Shown one piece after another: positions 15,941-27,876 of a DNA stretch of 64,000 bases. Where the stretch lies: contig CAWEIS010000010.1 in the NCBI GenBank assembly GCA_963809205.1, positions 248,001-312,000 on the forward strand, written 5' to 3'. How positions within the stretch are numbered: position 1 is the stretch's first letter; every line of letters starts with the position of its first letter. The translations under genes were made by a program, and so were the position numbers. The stretch is from DATLLN01 sp963809205. Lineage in GTDB: Bacteria; Actinomycetota; Thermoleophilia; Gaiellales; JAICJC01. The notes under the pieces are model-generated. The model was not told where the DNA came from. It searched no databases and saw only the letters and a list, made by a program, of their open reading frames with translations.

Positions 15941-17421
15941 CAGCCGAAGCCTCCCAGCCGCTCCATCACGCCGAACGGGTACGCGGACAGCACCAGCAGG
16001 ATCAGCACCAGCGGGACGGCGATGCCCAGCTCGCCCAGCCGCAGGTCTGGCGTCTCCGGCGAGACGTTGGGCCCGTCGCCCTCGTGGACGAGCGCCGAGT
16101 ACCAGCGCAGCATGTACATGGCGGCCAGCACGATCGCGCAGGCCGCCGCGGCACCGACCAGCGCCTGAAACTGGAACGCGCCGATCAGGATGTACAGCTC
16201 GGAGACGAACACCGCGGAGCCGGGCACGGCCAGCGCGAACAGTGCCGTGATCAGGAAGACCGTCGAGATCACCGGCCGGCCGTTGGCCAGGCCGCCCAGG
16301 TACTTGAACGCGTCGGTGCCGCAGCGCAGCTCGATCAGGCCGATCAGCAGGAACGCGGCCAGCGAGACCACGCCGTGGTTGACCATCTGGAACTTGGCGC
16401 CGGTGATGCCGTTGTCGTTGGTCGCCACGGTCGCGGTGGTGGCGCCGAGTCCCCCGATGACGTGCAGACTCGACGGCAGGCTGGCGAAGATCCCGATCAC
16501 GATCAGGTTCATCTGGCCGAGGCTGGAGTAGGCGACGACGCCCCGGGCGTCCGGCTGGCGGAAGGCGATCAGCGAGCCGTACAGCAGGCCCACCAGTGCC
16601 AGCGCGACGAACCACCATCGCAAGTCGACGGCGTTGGGCGCGAACAGCGGGATTGCGATCGCGATCAGGCCGTAGGCACCGGCCTTCGAGATCACGCCCG
16701 ACAGCAGCGCGGTCGTCTCCGGCGCCGCCTGCCGGTACGTGATCGGCAGCCAGCCGTGCAGCGGGAACAGCGGCGCCTTGATGCAGAACGCGGCGCAGAA
16801 CGCCAGGAACGGCCAGGTCGAGTCGAGGCCGGCGCCGGTCAACACGTCGATCTGGAACGAGTTGCCGTGGATGCCCACCCAGGCGACGGCGACCAGCATC
16901 AGCAGCGAGCCGATCAGGGTGTAGATGAAGAACGTCAGCGTGGCCCGCCGCCGCTGCTCGCCGCCCCACACGGCGATCAGCACGTACAGCGGGATCATCA
17001 TCGCCTCCCAGCCGACGTAGAAGAGCACGATGTCCCGCGCGGTGAACAGCAGCACGAGCGCGCACTCCAGCCCCAGCAGCAGCGCGAAGTAGACGCGCGG
17101 GCGCTCGCGGCCGGCCCACGAGGCGGTTGCGGCCGCGGCGGCGACCCCGACGGCGGTGAGCAGCACCATGAACAGCGATAGCCCGCCCATGCCGACGTGG
17201 AAGCGGACGTCGGCGATGCCCAGGAAGTCGGTGATCCAGACCTTGTCGGTGACGAACTGCGTCCCCTTGTCGGAGTCGAACTGGATCAGCGCGACCACGC
17301 CCAGGGCGCACTCGACGAGCGCGGCGAGCAGCGCAAGGCCCTCGGTCGTGCGCCGCTCGAGCGGCGCCAGGCCGACGACCAGACCTGCGATCAGCGGGAG
17401 CAGGATCAGGACGGTGGTCAC
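15940..17421 (-). CDS. nuoM: NADH-quinone oxidoreductase subunit M
   Basis: 493 residues from a GTG at 17421. It is the second antiporter-like subunit, with FYVGWEAMMIPLYVLIAVWG, the channel segment FCIKAPLFPLHGWLPITY, and AYSSLGQMNLIVIGIF. The GTG overlaps the nuoL stop as GTGA. Because nuoL carries a frame error upstream, the nuoM frame appears open far into nuoL; that apparent fusion is an artefact. Confidence 0.95.
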   Translation of the reverse strand: MTTVLILLPLIAGLVVGLAPLERRTTEGLALLAALVECALGVVALIQFDSDKGTQFVTDKVWITDFLGIADVRFHVGMGGLSLFMVLLTAVGVAAAAATASWAGRERPRVYFALLLGLECALVLLFTARDIVLFYVGWEAMMIPLYVLIAVWGGEQRRRATLTFFIYTLIGSLLMLVAVAWVGIHGNSFQIDVLTGAGLDSTWPFLAFCAAFCIKAPLFPLHGWLPITYRQAAPETTALLSGVISKAGAYGLIAIAIPLFAPNAVDLRWWFVALALVGLLYGSLIAFRQPDARGVVAYSSLGQMNLIVIGIFASLPSSLHVIGGLGATTATVATNDNGITGAKFQMVNHGVVSLAAFLLIGLIELRCGTDAFKYLGGLANGRPVISTVFLITALFALAVPGSAVFVSELYILIGAFQFQALVGAAAACAIVLAAMYMLRWYSALVHEGDGPNVSPETPDLRLGELGIAVPLVLILLVLSAYPFGVMERLGGFG

Positions 17422-19317
17422 AGCGCCGCCTGGTCGAGGAGGTAGGCGCCGACGATCAGCGCGCCCAGCACGACGGCCACGGCGTACTCGCGGACGACCC
17501 CGGTCTGCGCCTCGGCGACCAGCCGGCCGGTGATGCCGACCACGAAGGCGGTCGCCTTGACGGAGCCGCCGATGATCCAGTCCTCGACCACCCGGTTCGT
17601 CCAGGTGGCGAGGAAGGCCGCCGGCCGGTAGGCGATCGCGTCGTACAGCTCGTCCCAGTAGAACTTGTGGTCGGCGAGCGTGGTCATCACGCCGAACCGC
17701 TTGCCGCAGGGCCGCGGAGCGGCCGGGCGCGGCGTACAGGTTCCACACGAACCAGGCGCCGAGGATCGAGACCGACCAGGAGATCAGCGTCGTGATCGAG
17801 TCGTCGGCCACGCTCGCCTCGATGTCGGGCGCGGTGTTCGCCAGGAAGTCGGCGAAGAAGTTGGTGAACCCGAAGCCGAGCGCCAGGAACCCGGACAGGA
17901 TGGCGCCGGCGGCCAGCACGCAGACCGGCCAGAACATCGTCCAGGGTGCCTCGCCGTGGCCGGTGTGGAGGTGCTCCTTGGCGAAGTCCGACATGTCGCC
18001 GTAGAACACGAGCCGCATCAGCCGGGTCGCGTAGATGCCGGTGAAGAACGCGCCGATCAGCCCGCCCGCCCAGACGATCCAGGCGGTGGTCGACCCGGAC
18101 TCCATCGCCCCCGCCAGGATCTCGTCCTTGGACAGCGGGAAGAAGCCGATCAGCGCGATCGTGCCCACCCACATCAGCTTGGTCGTGTGGGGCATGACCT
18201 TCGACAGGCCGCCCATCCGCCGCACGTCCTGCTCGTTGGCCAGGGCGTGGATGACGATGCCGGCGCCGAGGAACAGCAGGGCCTTGAAGAACGCGTGGGT
18301 GAGCAGGTGGAACATGCCCGCCGCGTACTCGCCGACGCCGACGGCGGCGAACATGTAGCCGATCTGGCTCATCGTCGAGTAGGCGATGATGCGTTTGATG
18401 TCCGTCTGGACGACGGCGATGACGCCCGCCATGAGCAGCGTCGCCACGCCCAGCAGCGCCGTCAGCGACGCGATGTCCGGAGCGTTCGCGAACAGCACGT
18501 GGCAGCGCGCCACCAGGTAGACGCCGGCCGTCACCATGGTGGCCGCGTGGATCAGCGCGGAGACCGGCGTCGGGCCTTCCATCGCGTCCGGAAGCCAGGT
18601 GTGGAGCGGGATCTGGGCCGACTTGGCGACGGCGCCGACCAGCAGCAGGAAGGCCACCCAGTTGGCCGTGTCGCCGCCCTTGGCCCACACCTCCGGGCCC
18701 TTGGTGAAGACCGCGTGGTAGTCGGTCGTCCCCAGGTCGCGGACCATGAAGAAGATTGCGATCGCTATGCCCACGTCGCCGACCGCGTTCATCACGAACG
18801 CCTTCTTGGCGGCGACCACCGGCGCGCGCTGCTCGTGCCAGAACCCGATCAGCAGGTACGACGAGAGGCCGACCAGGCCCCAGCCGGCCAGCAGCAGCAC
18901 GAAGTTACCGGCCATCACCAGCAGCAGCATCGAGAACAGGAACATGTCGAGGTACGCGAAGAACCGGCGTTCCTTGGGGTCGCCGTGCATGTAGCCGATC
19001 GAGTACATGACGATCAGCGAGCCGATGCCGGAGACGATCAGCATCTCGACCACAGCCAGCTGGTCGACCTGGATCATCAGCGGCACGTGGAAGCTCGGCG
19101 AGCCCGCCCACGTGTACAGCGTGAAGACGTGGCCGCGGGAGCTCTCGTCCTCGCCCAGGATCTGGAAGAACACGATCGCCGCGCACAGGAATGCGGCGAA
19201 GGCGAAGCCGGTGCCCAGCCATGCCGCGACCTCGCGCGTCACCCGGGTGTGCAGCAGCGCGAGCAGCGCCACGCCGGCCAGCGGGAGGAACAGACAGAGC
19301 CAGGACAGGGTTTCCAT
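17418..19317 (-). CDS. nuoL: NADH-quinone oxidoreductase subunit L, frameshifted near the 3' end
   Basis: About 633 residues when read across one frame change. The main part (from ATG at 19317) has the largest antiporter-like domain: VGLSSYLLIGFWHEQ, AKSAQIPLHTWLPDAMEGPT, AYSTMSQIGYMFAAVGVGEY. At about 17706-17715 the frame breaks after NLYAAPGRSAALR, and the protein continues one base over as GKRFGVMTTLADHKFYWDEL down to the stop at 17418. Both parts are conserved in sequence and length, so one extra base in a GC run is the simplest explanation. It follows nuoK by 3 bases. Confidence 0.88.
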
Positions 19318-19320
19318 CGG

Positions 19321-19626
19321 CTAGTCCCTCAGCGCCGTCAGCGAGTCGGTGTCGAGCTCCATCCGCCGCCGGGCCATGGCGACGACCAGGCCGAGGCCGA
19401 TCACGACCTCGGACGCGGCGATGGCCATCACGACCAGGGCAAAGACCTGCCCGTCCTGCGTCCCCCACTGACGGGAGAACGCGATCAGCGCCAGGTTGCA
19501 CGAGTTGAGCATCAGCTCCACGGACAGCAGCACGATCAGCGGGCTGCGGCGGATGAACACGCCGTACAGGCCGATCCCGAACAGGATCGCCGACACGCCG
19601 ACGTAGTACTCGACGCCGACCGGCAT
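19321..19626 (-). CDS. nuoK: NADH-quinone oxidoreductase subunit K
   Basis: 101 residues with three membrane helices, the normal size. The buried glutamates of the proton path are in LLSVELMLNSCNLALIAF and AIAASEVVIGLGLVV. The ATG overlaps the nuoJ stop by one base (TGATG). Confidence 0.95.
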   Translation of the reverse strand: MPVGVEYYVGVSAILFGIGLYGVFIRRSPLIVLLSVELMLNSCNLALIAFSRQWGTQDGQVFALVVMAIAASEVVIGLGLVVAMARRRMELDTDSLTALRD

Positions 19627-20282
19627 CAGCCTCCGCCCTCCGTGGGCGGCACATGGTGCACCGGGAAGGTGGTCTCGGCGCCCATCACCAGCGTCTGCAG
19701 CTCCGGCTCCGGATGCTTGACCTGCTCGGTGAACGGCTCCGCCTCGTCCGGTCCGCGCGGCGCCGGGCGGCGCGCGCCGAGCATGACGCCGCCGACGGCC
19801 GCGACCAGCAGCACGACGGATGCGACCTCGAATCCCAGCAGGTAGGTGCTGAACAGCGGCACGGAGACGGCCTCGGCGCTGCCGAAGCTGCCGGCGACCT
19901 CGGGCGCGCCGACGAACTCGTGGGACGTGATCGCCAGCACGACCTCGGCCACCAGCGCGCCGCCGGCGATCAGCGCCGCGGCCAGCTGCCAGGCGGGGGT
20001 GTCGCGCGATGGCTCGTCCGCCGCACCGCCCAGGTAGGCGATCACGAACAGGAACATGATCATCACGGCCCCGGCGTAGACGATCACCTGCGCGGCAGCC
20101 AGGAAGTCGGCGTTCAGCAGCAGGTAGAAGGTCGCCAGCGATACCAGGTTGAGGATCAGCCAGAGCGCCGAGCGGAACGGGTTGCCGGACAGGACGACGC
20201 CCAGGGCCGAGGCGATGGCGAGGGCGGTTGCGGCGATGAAGACGATGGTCTCGGCGGTGCCCGCGCCGATCAGATCGCTCAC
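19626..20282 (-). CDS. nuoJ: NADH-quinone oxidoreductase subunit J
   Basis: 218 residues from a GTG at 20282 that overlaps the nuoI stop as GTGA. The helices with VIYAGAVMIMFLFVIAYLG are the signature of this subunit. About 45 hydrophilic residues follow the last helix (RRPAPRGPDEAEPFTEQ to PTEGGG), a longer cytoplasmic tail than in E. coli NuoJ. Confidence 0.94.
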   Translation of the reverse strand: MSDLIGAGTAETIVFIAATALAIASALGVVLSGNPFRSALWLILNLVSLATFYLLLNADFLAAAQVIVYAGAVMIMFLFVIAYLGGAADEPSRDTPAWQLAAALIAGGALVAEVVLAITSHEFVGAPEVAGSFGSAEAVSVPLFSTYLLGFEVASVVLLVAAVGGVMLGARRPAPRGPDEAEPFTEQVKHPEPELQTLVMGAETTFPVHHVPPTEGGG

Positions 20283-20770
20283 TGATCCGTCTCCCCGCCG
20301 ACCACGTCGAACGGATCGACCGGGGCCACCGGCGTGCGGCGCGGCTCCGGCGACGGCGCCAGCAGCATCTCCTTGGTGTAGACCATCGCCTCGCGCGACA
20401 TCTCGGCCAGCTCGTAGTCGTGGCCCAGCGTGATCGCGTCGAACGGGCAGGCGATCTCGCAGTAGCCGCAGTAGATGCAGCGCGACAGGTTGATCTCGTA
20501 GATGCGGGCGTAGCGCTCGCCGGCCGAGATCGGCGCGGCCGGGTCGTTCTCGGCGGCCACGACGCGGATGCAGTCCGCGGGACAGGCCGCGGCGCACAGC
20601 GAGCAGCCGACGCACTTCTCCAGCCCGTTCTCGTGGCGATGCAGGCGGTGCCGGCCGCGGAAGCGCGGGTAGACGGGCCGCTTGTACTCCGGGAACTGCT
20701 GCGTCACCGGCTTGCGGAACAGATGCCGGAAGGTGACGGCGAAGCCCTTGACCTGGTCGACAGCGCTCAT
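20279..20770 (-). CDS. nuoI: NADH-quinone oxidoreductase subunit I
   Basis: 163 residues. Two [4Fe-4S] binding motifs, CVGCSLCAAACP and CIYCGYCEIACP, carry electrons to the quinone site in the peripheral arm. The ATG at 20770 overlaps the nuoH stop (ATGA). A Pro-rich tail of about 25 residues follows the core. Confidence 0.95.
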   Translation of the reverse strand: MSAVDQVKGFAVTFRHLFRKPVTQQFPEYKRPVYPRFRGRHRLHRHENGLEKCVGCSLCAAACPADCIRVVAAENDPAAPISAGERYARIYEINLSRCIYCGYCEIACPFDAITLGHDYELAEMSREAMVYTKEMLLAPSPEPRRTPVAPVDPFDVVGGETDQ

Positions 20771-21759
20771 ATCCACACCACCAGCGCCGCGGTGACGATC
20801 AGGTTCAGCGTCGCAATCGGGATCAGCACCTTCCAGCCGATCGTCATCAGCCGGTCGTAGCGCACGCGCGGCAGCGTCGAGCGGATCCAGATCATGATGA
20901 AGATGAAGAACGCCATCTTCAGCAGCATCCACACCGGCCCCGGCAGCACCGGCCCGTCGTAGCCGCCCAGGAACAGGATCGACGCCAGCGCCGAGAACGC
21001 GATCGTCGAGACGTACTCGGCGTTCTGGAACATCGCCCAGCGCATGCCGCCGTACTCCGTGTGGTAGCCGGCGACCAGCTCGCCCTCGGCCTCGGGCAGG
21101 TCGAACGGGATCCGGCTGACCTCGGCGGTCGACGCCAGCAGGTAGATCACGAACCCGACGAACTGCGGGATCACGTACCAGATGCCGTCCTTGTCCTGGG
21201 CCTGCACGATGCCGGTCAGCGAGATCGACTGGGCCATGATCACGACGCCGATCACGGCCATCGTCAGCGCCACCTCGTACGACACCAGCTGGGCGACGGC
21301 CCGCATCGAGCCGTACAGCGAGTACTTCGAGCTGGACGACCAGCCGCCGACCAGGAAGCCGTAGAACGAGAACGACCCGAGCGCGAACACCAGCAGCAGC
21401 GCGACGTTGATGTTCGCGATGTACAGGTAGATCTGCCAGTCGGTGAACGGGATCGTCGCCTCCTCGCCGAACGGGATCGCCCCGAACACGGACAGCGCCG
21501 CGAACAGCGAGATCGCCGGCGCGGCGAGGTAGAGGAACGGGCTGCCGCCGATCGGGATGATGCTCTCCTTGTGCAGCAGCTTGCCCAGGTCGGCGATCGG
21601 CTGCAGGAGCCCGATCGGGCCGACGCGGTTCGGGCCGAGGCGCACCTGGAACCGGCCGATCAGCCGTCGCTCGACCCAGGTCAGCACGGCGAACGTCAGC
21701 ATCACCAGATTCACCAGCACCAGCGACTTGATGGCGGTGACGATGAACCCGTCAGGCAT
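20767..21759 (-). CDS. nuoH: NADH-quinone oxidoreductase subunit H
   Basis: 330 residues, eight membrane helices. The quinone-site loop is visible in ERRLIGRFQVRLGPNRVGP and in FDLPEAEGELVAGYHTEYGG. It overlaps the end of nuoG by 8 bases. Confidence 0.95.
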   Translation of the reverse strand: MPDGFIVTAIKSLVLVNLVMLTFAVLTWVERRLIGRFQVRLGPNRVGPIGLLQPIADLGKLLHKESIIPIGGSPFLYLAAPAISLFAALSVFGAIPFGEEATIPFTDWQIYLYIANINVALLLVFALGSFSFYGFLVGGWSSSSKYSLYGSMRAVAQLVSYEVALTMAVIGVVIMAQSISLTGIVQAQDKDGIWYVIPQFVGFVIYLLASTAEVSRIPFDLPEAEGELVAGYHTEYGGMRWAMFQNAEYVSTIAFSALASILFLGGYDGPVLPGPVWMLLKMAFFIFIMIWIRSTLPRVRYDRLMTIGWKVLIPIATLNLIVTAALVVWI

Positions 21760-24011
21760 CGGCCGGCGCCTCCGGCTCCGCCGCGGCGACGCTGCCCGGG
21801 CCGACGTGGGGGACGGCGGTCGCCAGGCGGACGACGCCGGTGCGCAGCCGCCGGTTGACCAGCGCCGGGCCGGTCGCCGAGCCGCCCTTCCAGGTCGCCG
21901 TCACGCGGTCGCCGGTGGCGACGCCCAGCGACTGGGCGTCGTCGTGCGCGAGCTCGATCGAGCGGCGGCGCTGGAACTCCAGCTCCTCGGCGTGGTCGAC
22001 CTCGACGCCCGACATCAGCTGGCGGTAGCCGACGACGACGATGCCGTCCACCGGCCCGGCGGGCGCGGCCTGGGGCGCCGGTGGCGCCTGGGCCGGGCGG
22101 GCGGGCCGCTCGGCCGGCAGCTCGGCGTGCTCCTGGGTCTCGACGCCGGGCAGCGACTCGGGCTCCTCGAGCCCCAGCCGGTGCGCCAGCTCCGCCACCC
22201 AGAGGTGCCCGTCGACGACGCCCTCCGGCGGTGTCGCCGCCGCCCGCAGCCGCTGGACGCGGCCCTCGAGATTCGTGATCGTGCCCTCCTTCTCGAGCGC
22301 GGCGGAGGCGGGCACGGTGGTGGTCACCCAGCCGGTCGAGCTGTCCTGGAACATCGTGACCTGGAGCGCGAAGAAGCAGCGTCCCAGGGCAGCCCGCCAG
22401 CGCTCGCCGCCGGGCCACGTGCCGACCGGGTCGGCGCCCAGCAGGACGATCGCCTTGACGGTGCCCTCCTCGGCCAGGCGCAGCACCTCCTCGGGCGTCG
22501 TGCCGCCCAGGCCGGCGGCCAGGCAGCCGATCTCGTTCGCCGCGGCCGGCGTGCGCAGGACGCCGGCGCCCAGCTCGTGGGCCGCGTGCGCGAGCACGGC
22601 GGCCACCGGCTCGGACATCCGGCCGGTCCAGACGATCACCGCGCGCCGGTCGCCCAGCGCCGTCGCCAGCTCGCCACGGCCCGCGGCGGCGTCGAGCAGG
22701 GCGGTGTGCGCCGTGCCGGGGGCCGTCGAGATGTGCTCCGCGCCGTTGGCCAGCTCCAGCCGGGTGCCGCCGGCGCCGACCGTGATCAGCTTCGCGCCGC
22801 GCTGCAGCGCCCGGCGGATCCGCAGCTCGATCACCGGCACGCGGTGCACCGGCTCGACGTCGCCCACGACGACCACCGCGCCGGCCTCGTCGATGTCGGC
22901 GATCCGGGCCATGTAGGGCTCGAGCGACTCCCAGCCGGCGCCGCCCTCGGGGCCGGAGACGGACGGGCCGCCGCCCAGCACCTCGCGCTGGAGGCGCGCC
23001 CAGACGTGGGCCTCCTCGTTGGTCTGCTCGCCGGAGGCCAGGATCGCGACCGATCCCGGGCCGAACTTCTCGACGGTCGCCCGCAGCCGGTCGGCGACGT
23101 GCTCGAGGGCGACGGGCGCCTCGACCGGCTCGAGCCCGCGTCCGCCGCGGATCAGCGCACCGGTGATCCGCTCCTCGGACGTCAGCGCCGTGTGCACGTA
23201 GCGGCCCTTGTCGCACAGCCAGCCCTCGTCCACCTCCGGGTGGTTGCGGGACAGCACGCGCACGACCTTGCCCTCGCGGATGGTGGCCGCCGTGTTGCAG
23301 CCGACGGCGCAGTGGCCGCAGACGGTGGGCACCTGCTGCGTCTCCCACGGCCGGCCGCGGAAGCGGTACGTGGTGGACGTCAGCGCGCCGACCGGGCAGA
23401 GCTCGGTGACGTTGCCGGAGAACTCGCCGTCGTAGGGGCGCTCCTCGAACGTCGTGATCACCGAGTGGGCGCCGCGGTTCTCGGTCACCAGCTGCAGGTC
23501 CTCCGAGACGTTCTCCGAGAAGCGGGTGCAGCGGTAGCAGAGGATGCAGCGCTCGCGGTCGAGCTTGATCAGCGGCGAGATCGGCCACCGGCTTGTCGTG
23601 CGTGCGCTTGGGCACCGTCATCCGCGTGACGCTGGGGCCGTAGCGGAACGTCAGGTCCTGCAGCGGGCACTCGCCGCCCTTGTCGCAGACCGGGCAGTCC
23701 AGCGGGTGGTTGATCAGCAGGAACTCGAGCACGGCGTCCTGGCCCTCGCGGGCGCGGTCGGACGTGGAGTGGACGACCATGCCGTCGCCCGCCGGCGTCG
23801 TGCAGGCCGTCTGCAGCTTGGGCATGCCCTCGATCTCGACCAGGCACATGCGGCAGGCGCCGACCGCCGGGCCGACCCGCGGCTCGTAGCAGAAGACGGG
23901 CACCTCGATGCCGGCCTCGGCCGCCGCCTCGACCAGCGACAGGCCCTTGGGCACGGTGATCTCGCGGCCGTTGATGGAGAGCGTGACGGTGGACGTATCG
24001 ACCGTGGCCAT
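21752..24011 (-). CDS. nuoG: NADH-quinone oxidoreductase subunit G, frameshifted near residue 145
   Basis: About 750 residues when the frame is repaired. The N-terminal part (ATG at 24011) has the [2Fe-2S] ligands CYEPRVGPAVGACRMC and the His/Cys [4Fe-4S] motif HPLDCPVCDKGGEC. At about 23575-23582 the frame breaks just after KPVADL; one base over it continues PLIKLDRERCILCYRCTRF, the next cluster site. The rest is the molybdopterin-oxidoreductase-like domain, with CGHCAVGCN and a later GWLCDKG cysteine that match the extra N7 cluster known in some bacterial complexes. A single extra base is the likely cause of the break. Confidence 0.88.
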
Positions 24012-24183
24012 CAGCCCTCGTCCCCCTCGCCGGCGTCCTCCGCCTCGTCGTCCCACAGCGACTCGGCCAGCGAGATCTCCTCGTCGGCCTCGGCCAGCTC
24101 GAGCAGCTCGGGCACCACGGCCTCCGGATCCTCGCCGGTGTCGAGCCGCCGCCGCGCGCGCATGAAGGCCTCGCGGAACTCGG

Positions 24184-24187
<4 letters not shown>
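24011..24187 (-). CDS. Small acidic protein encoded between nuoF and nuoG
   Basis: 58 residues. The N-terminal half is basic and helical (MTEFREAFMRARRRLDTGED); the rest is strongly acidic (VVPELLELAEADEEISLAES, then DDEAEDAGEGDEG). The ATG at 24187 overlaps the nuoF stop (ATGA) and the stop overlaps the nuoG start (TGATG), so it is locked into the operon translationally on both sides. I recognise no family. The position suggests an accessory or assembly protein of the NADH-dehydrogenase module; that is inference only. Confidence 0.72.
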
Positions 24188-25487
<1,300 letters not shown>

Positions 25488-25491
<4 letters not shown>

Positions 25492-26048
25492 CCCCCGGCC
25501 TCCGAGCGCAGCCGGTCGATCAGCGGCGCCACCTCGTCCGCGGGCAGCGGCTCGTGGTAGCGCTCGTCGATCGCGACCACCGGGCCCCAGCCGCAGCCGC
25601 CATAGCACTCGACGGTGCGCAGCGTGAACAGGCCGTCCTCCGTCGAGCCGCCGGCCTCGACGCCCAGCTTCTGCTCGAACGCGCGCAGGGTGTCCGCGGC
25701 GCCGACCAGGGTGCAGGCCAGGCTGGTGCAGACGCAGACCTCGTGGCGGCCGACCGGCTGCAGGCGGAACATGTCGTAGAAGGAGGCCACCGCCTTGCAG
25801 TAGCCGGGCGTCAGGTCGAGCGCGTCGGCGACCTCGTCGAATGCCTCCTCGGGCAGCCAGCCGTGCTCCTCCTGGGCCAGCCGCAGAGCCGGGATGATCG
25901 CCGACCGCGACTCGGGATACAGCGCGGCGACGTCGAGGATACGGTCGCGCAGCGGCCGGTCGCGGGGCGGCTCGGGCGCCGGCGCGGGCATCGACGGGCG
26001 CGTCTCGCGGGCGCCGGCCAGGGTCTGCTCGGTGGACGGGTCGCTCAC
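25488..26048 (-). CDS. nuoE: NADH-quinone oxidoreductase subunit E
   Basis: 186 residues from a GTG at 26048. The thioredoxin-like [2Fe-2S] domain has the ligand pairs CTSLAC and CYGGC. A Pro/Ala-rich N-terminal extension of about 30 residues precedes the core. The GTG overlaps the nuoD stop (GTGA). Confidence 0.94.
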
Positions 26049-27307
26049 CGGTCGGCCTCTCCCATCACGCCGTCCAGCGACCCCACGATCGCGATCAGGT
26101 CGGCGATGTAGCGGCGGTGCGCCATCATCGCGGTGACCTGCAGGCTGACGAAGCTGGGCGCGCGGAAGTGGATCCGCCATGGCTTGGGGCTGCCGTCCGA
26201 CACCAGGTAGCAGCCGAACTCGCCGCGGGGCGACTCGACCGCGTAGTAGAGCTCGCCGGCCGGCGGCCGGAAGCCCTCCGTGACCAGCTTGAAGTGGTGG
26301 ATCAGCGACTCCATCGACGTGTGCAGCTCGTTGCGCGGCGGCAGCACGTAGCGCCGGTCGTCCGCCATCACCGGGCCCTCGGGGATCGAGTCCAGGCACT
26401 GCTCGATCAGCTTCACCGACTCGTACATCTCCTTGGTGCGGCACATCAGCCGGTCGAACGCGTCGCCGTTCTCGCCGGTGATGACGTCGAACTCCAGCTG
26501 GTCGTAGACCAGGTACGGGTCGACCCGGCGCAGGTCGTACGGCACGCCGCTGGCCCGCAGGTTCGGGCCGGACAGGCCCATCGCGATCGCCGTGTCGGCG
26601 TCGATCGTGCCGATGCCGCGGTAGCGGTCGCGCCAGATCGCGTTGCCCTCGACCAGGTCGAGGTACTCGTCGATCCGCTTGGGCATCTCGCTGCAGAACT
26701 TGCGGGCCTCGGCATAGAAGCCCTTGGGCAGATCCTCGAAGACGCCGCCGAACTGGGGGTAGCGGTCGTGCATGCGCACGCCGGTCACCATCTCGAACAG
26801 GTCGAGCACCGTGTCGCGCTCGCGCAGGCAGTAGAAGAACAGCGAGATGGCGCCCAGCTCGACGCCCGAGGTGCCGAGGTAGATCAGGTGGCTGTGGATC
26901 CGGTTGAGCTCCGCGAACAGGGTTCGGATCCACTGCGCGCGGGGCGGCACCTCGATGCCGATCAGCCGCTCGACGGCCCCCACATACGCCAGCTCGTTGG
27001 CGAAGAAGGCGACGTAGTCCATCCGCGGGGCGAAGGGGATGCCCTTCCAGTAGGTCTTCTGCTCGAAGTTCTTCTCGAAGCCGGTGTGGACGTAGCCGAT
27101 GTCGGCGTCCAGCCCGACAACCACCTCGCCGTCCAGCGTCACGATCAGCCGCAGCACCCCGTGCGTGGACGGGTGGTTCGGGCCGAAGTTGATCGTGATC
27201 AGATCCTCGCCCGACGGCGGGTCGATCTTGCTGGGCGCGCCGGCCGGGATCTGCGCCGGCGTGAACAGCGGGACGACGGGTGCGGGTGCTCGCTCGGCCG
27301 TGCTCAT
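26045..27307 (-). CDS. nuoD: NADH-quinone oxidoreductase subunit D
   Basis: 420 residues of the 49-kDa type. INFGPNHPSTHGVLRLIV, GYVHTGFEKNFE and RIHSHLIYLGTSG are family blocks; this subunit forms the quinone pocket together with NuoB. The ATG overlaps the nuoC stop (ATGA). A leader of about 30 residues precedes the conserved region. Confidence 0.95.
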   Translation of the reverse strand: MSTAERAPAPVVPLFTPAQIPAGAPSKIDPPSGEDLITINFGPNHPSTHGVLRLIVTLDGEVVVGLDADIGYVHTGFEKNFEQKTYWKGIPFAPRMDYVAFFANELAYVGAVERLIGIEVPPRAQWIRTLFAELNRIHSHLIYLGTSGVELGAISLFFYCLRERDTVLDLFEMVTGVRMHDRYPQFGGVFEDLPKGFYAEARKFCSEMPKRIDEYLDLVEGNAIWRDRYRGIGTIDADTAIAMGLSGPNLRASGVPYDLRRVDPYLVYDQLEFDVITGENGDAFDRLMCRTKEMYESVKLIEQCLDSIPEGPVMADDRRYVLPPRNELHTSMESLIHHFKLVTEGFRPPAGELYYAVESPRGEFGCYLVSDGSPKPWRIHFRAPSFVSLQVTAMMAHRRYIADLIAIVGSLDGVMGEADR

Positions 27308-27876
27308 ACGTCGTCCGTGAACTGGACCGGCTCGCCGCCGATCGGGTAGTCCTTGCGCAGCGGGTGGCCGGCCCAGTCCGACGGCATGATCAGCCGCCGC
27401 AGGTTGGGGTGGCCCGTGAACTCGATGCCCATCAGGTCGTACTGCTCCCGCTCGTGCCAGTCCGCTGTCGGCCACACGGACACCACGCTGGGCACGCTCT
27501 CGCCGTCCTCGATCAGCACCTGGACGCGGACGCGGTCGGGCGGCCCGTCGCTGACGCGGGCAAGGTGGTAGACAACCTTGAAGCGGGTGGACGGCCGTTC
27601 GGCCGTGACCGGCGCGCCCCAGCTGCCGGTGAGGTTGATGTCCCGGCCACGTTCCGTCCCGTAGTAGCCGGCGACGGCCTCGCCGTAGCCGAGGTGGTCA
27701 ACGGCGCTGACGGCCGACAGGAAGTTGCGGCCATGCGCGTCCCGCAGCTCGCGGCAGGCGTCCAGCAGGTGCTCCCGGGAGATGGTCAGCGTGGGCATGT
27801 CGATGCCGTCCGCGTGGGCCACCACCGCGCCCGGAACGGCTCGCTCGAGCGCCTCGGCGAGCTCGGCAGCGCTCAC
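27304..27876 (-). CDS. nuoC: NADH-quinone oxidoreductase subunit C
   Basis: 190 residues of the 30-kDa subunit, from a GTG at 27876. The signature HEREQYDLMGIEFTGHPNL and the end MPSDWAGHPLRKDYPIGGE are clear. It is separate from nuoD here, not fused as in some proteobacteria. The GTG overlaps the nuoB stop (GTGA). Confidence 0.94.
   Translation of the reverse strand: MSAAELAEALERAVPGAVVAHADGIDMPTLTISREHLLDACRELRDAHGRNFLSAVSAVDHLGYGEAVAGYYGTERGRDINLTGSWGAPVTAERPSTRFKVVYHLARVSDGPPDRVRVQVLIEDGESVPSVVSVWPTADWHEREQYDLMGIEFTGHPNLRRLIMPSDWAGHPLRKDYPIGGEPVQFTDDV

Noticed and set aside
15940..19317. Apparent single NuoL-NuoM fusion protein
   Set aside because: The joining stretch is Arg-rich nonsense, and the true NuoL C-terminus is found one frame over, followed by a normal GTGA start of nuoM. 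It is the result of one extra base.
17665..19845. 726-residue plus-strand open frame opposite nuoL, nuoK and nuoJ
   Set aside because: Low-complexity His/Arg/Glu-rich translation with no start signals; it is the antisense shadow of membrane-protein codons.
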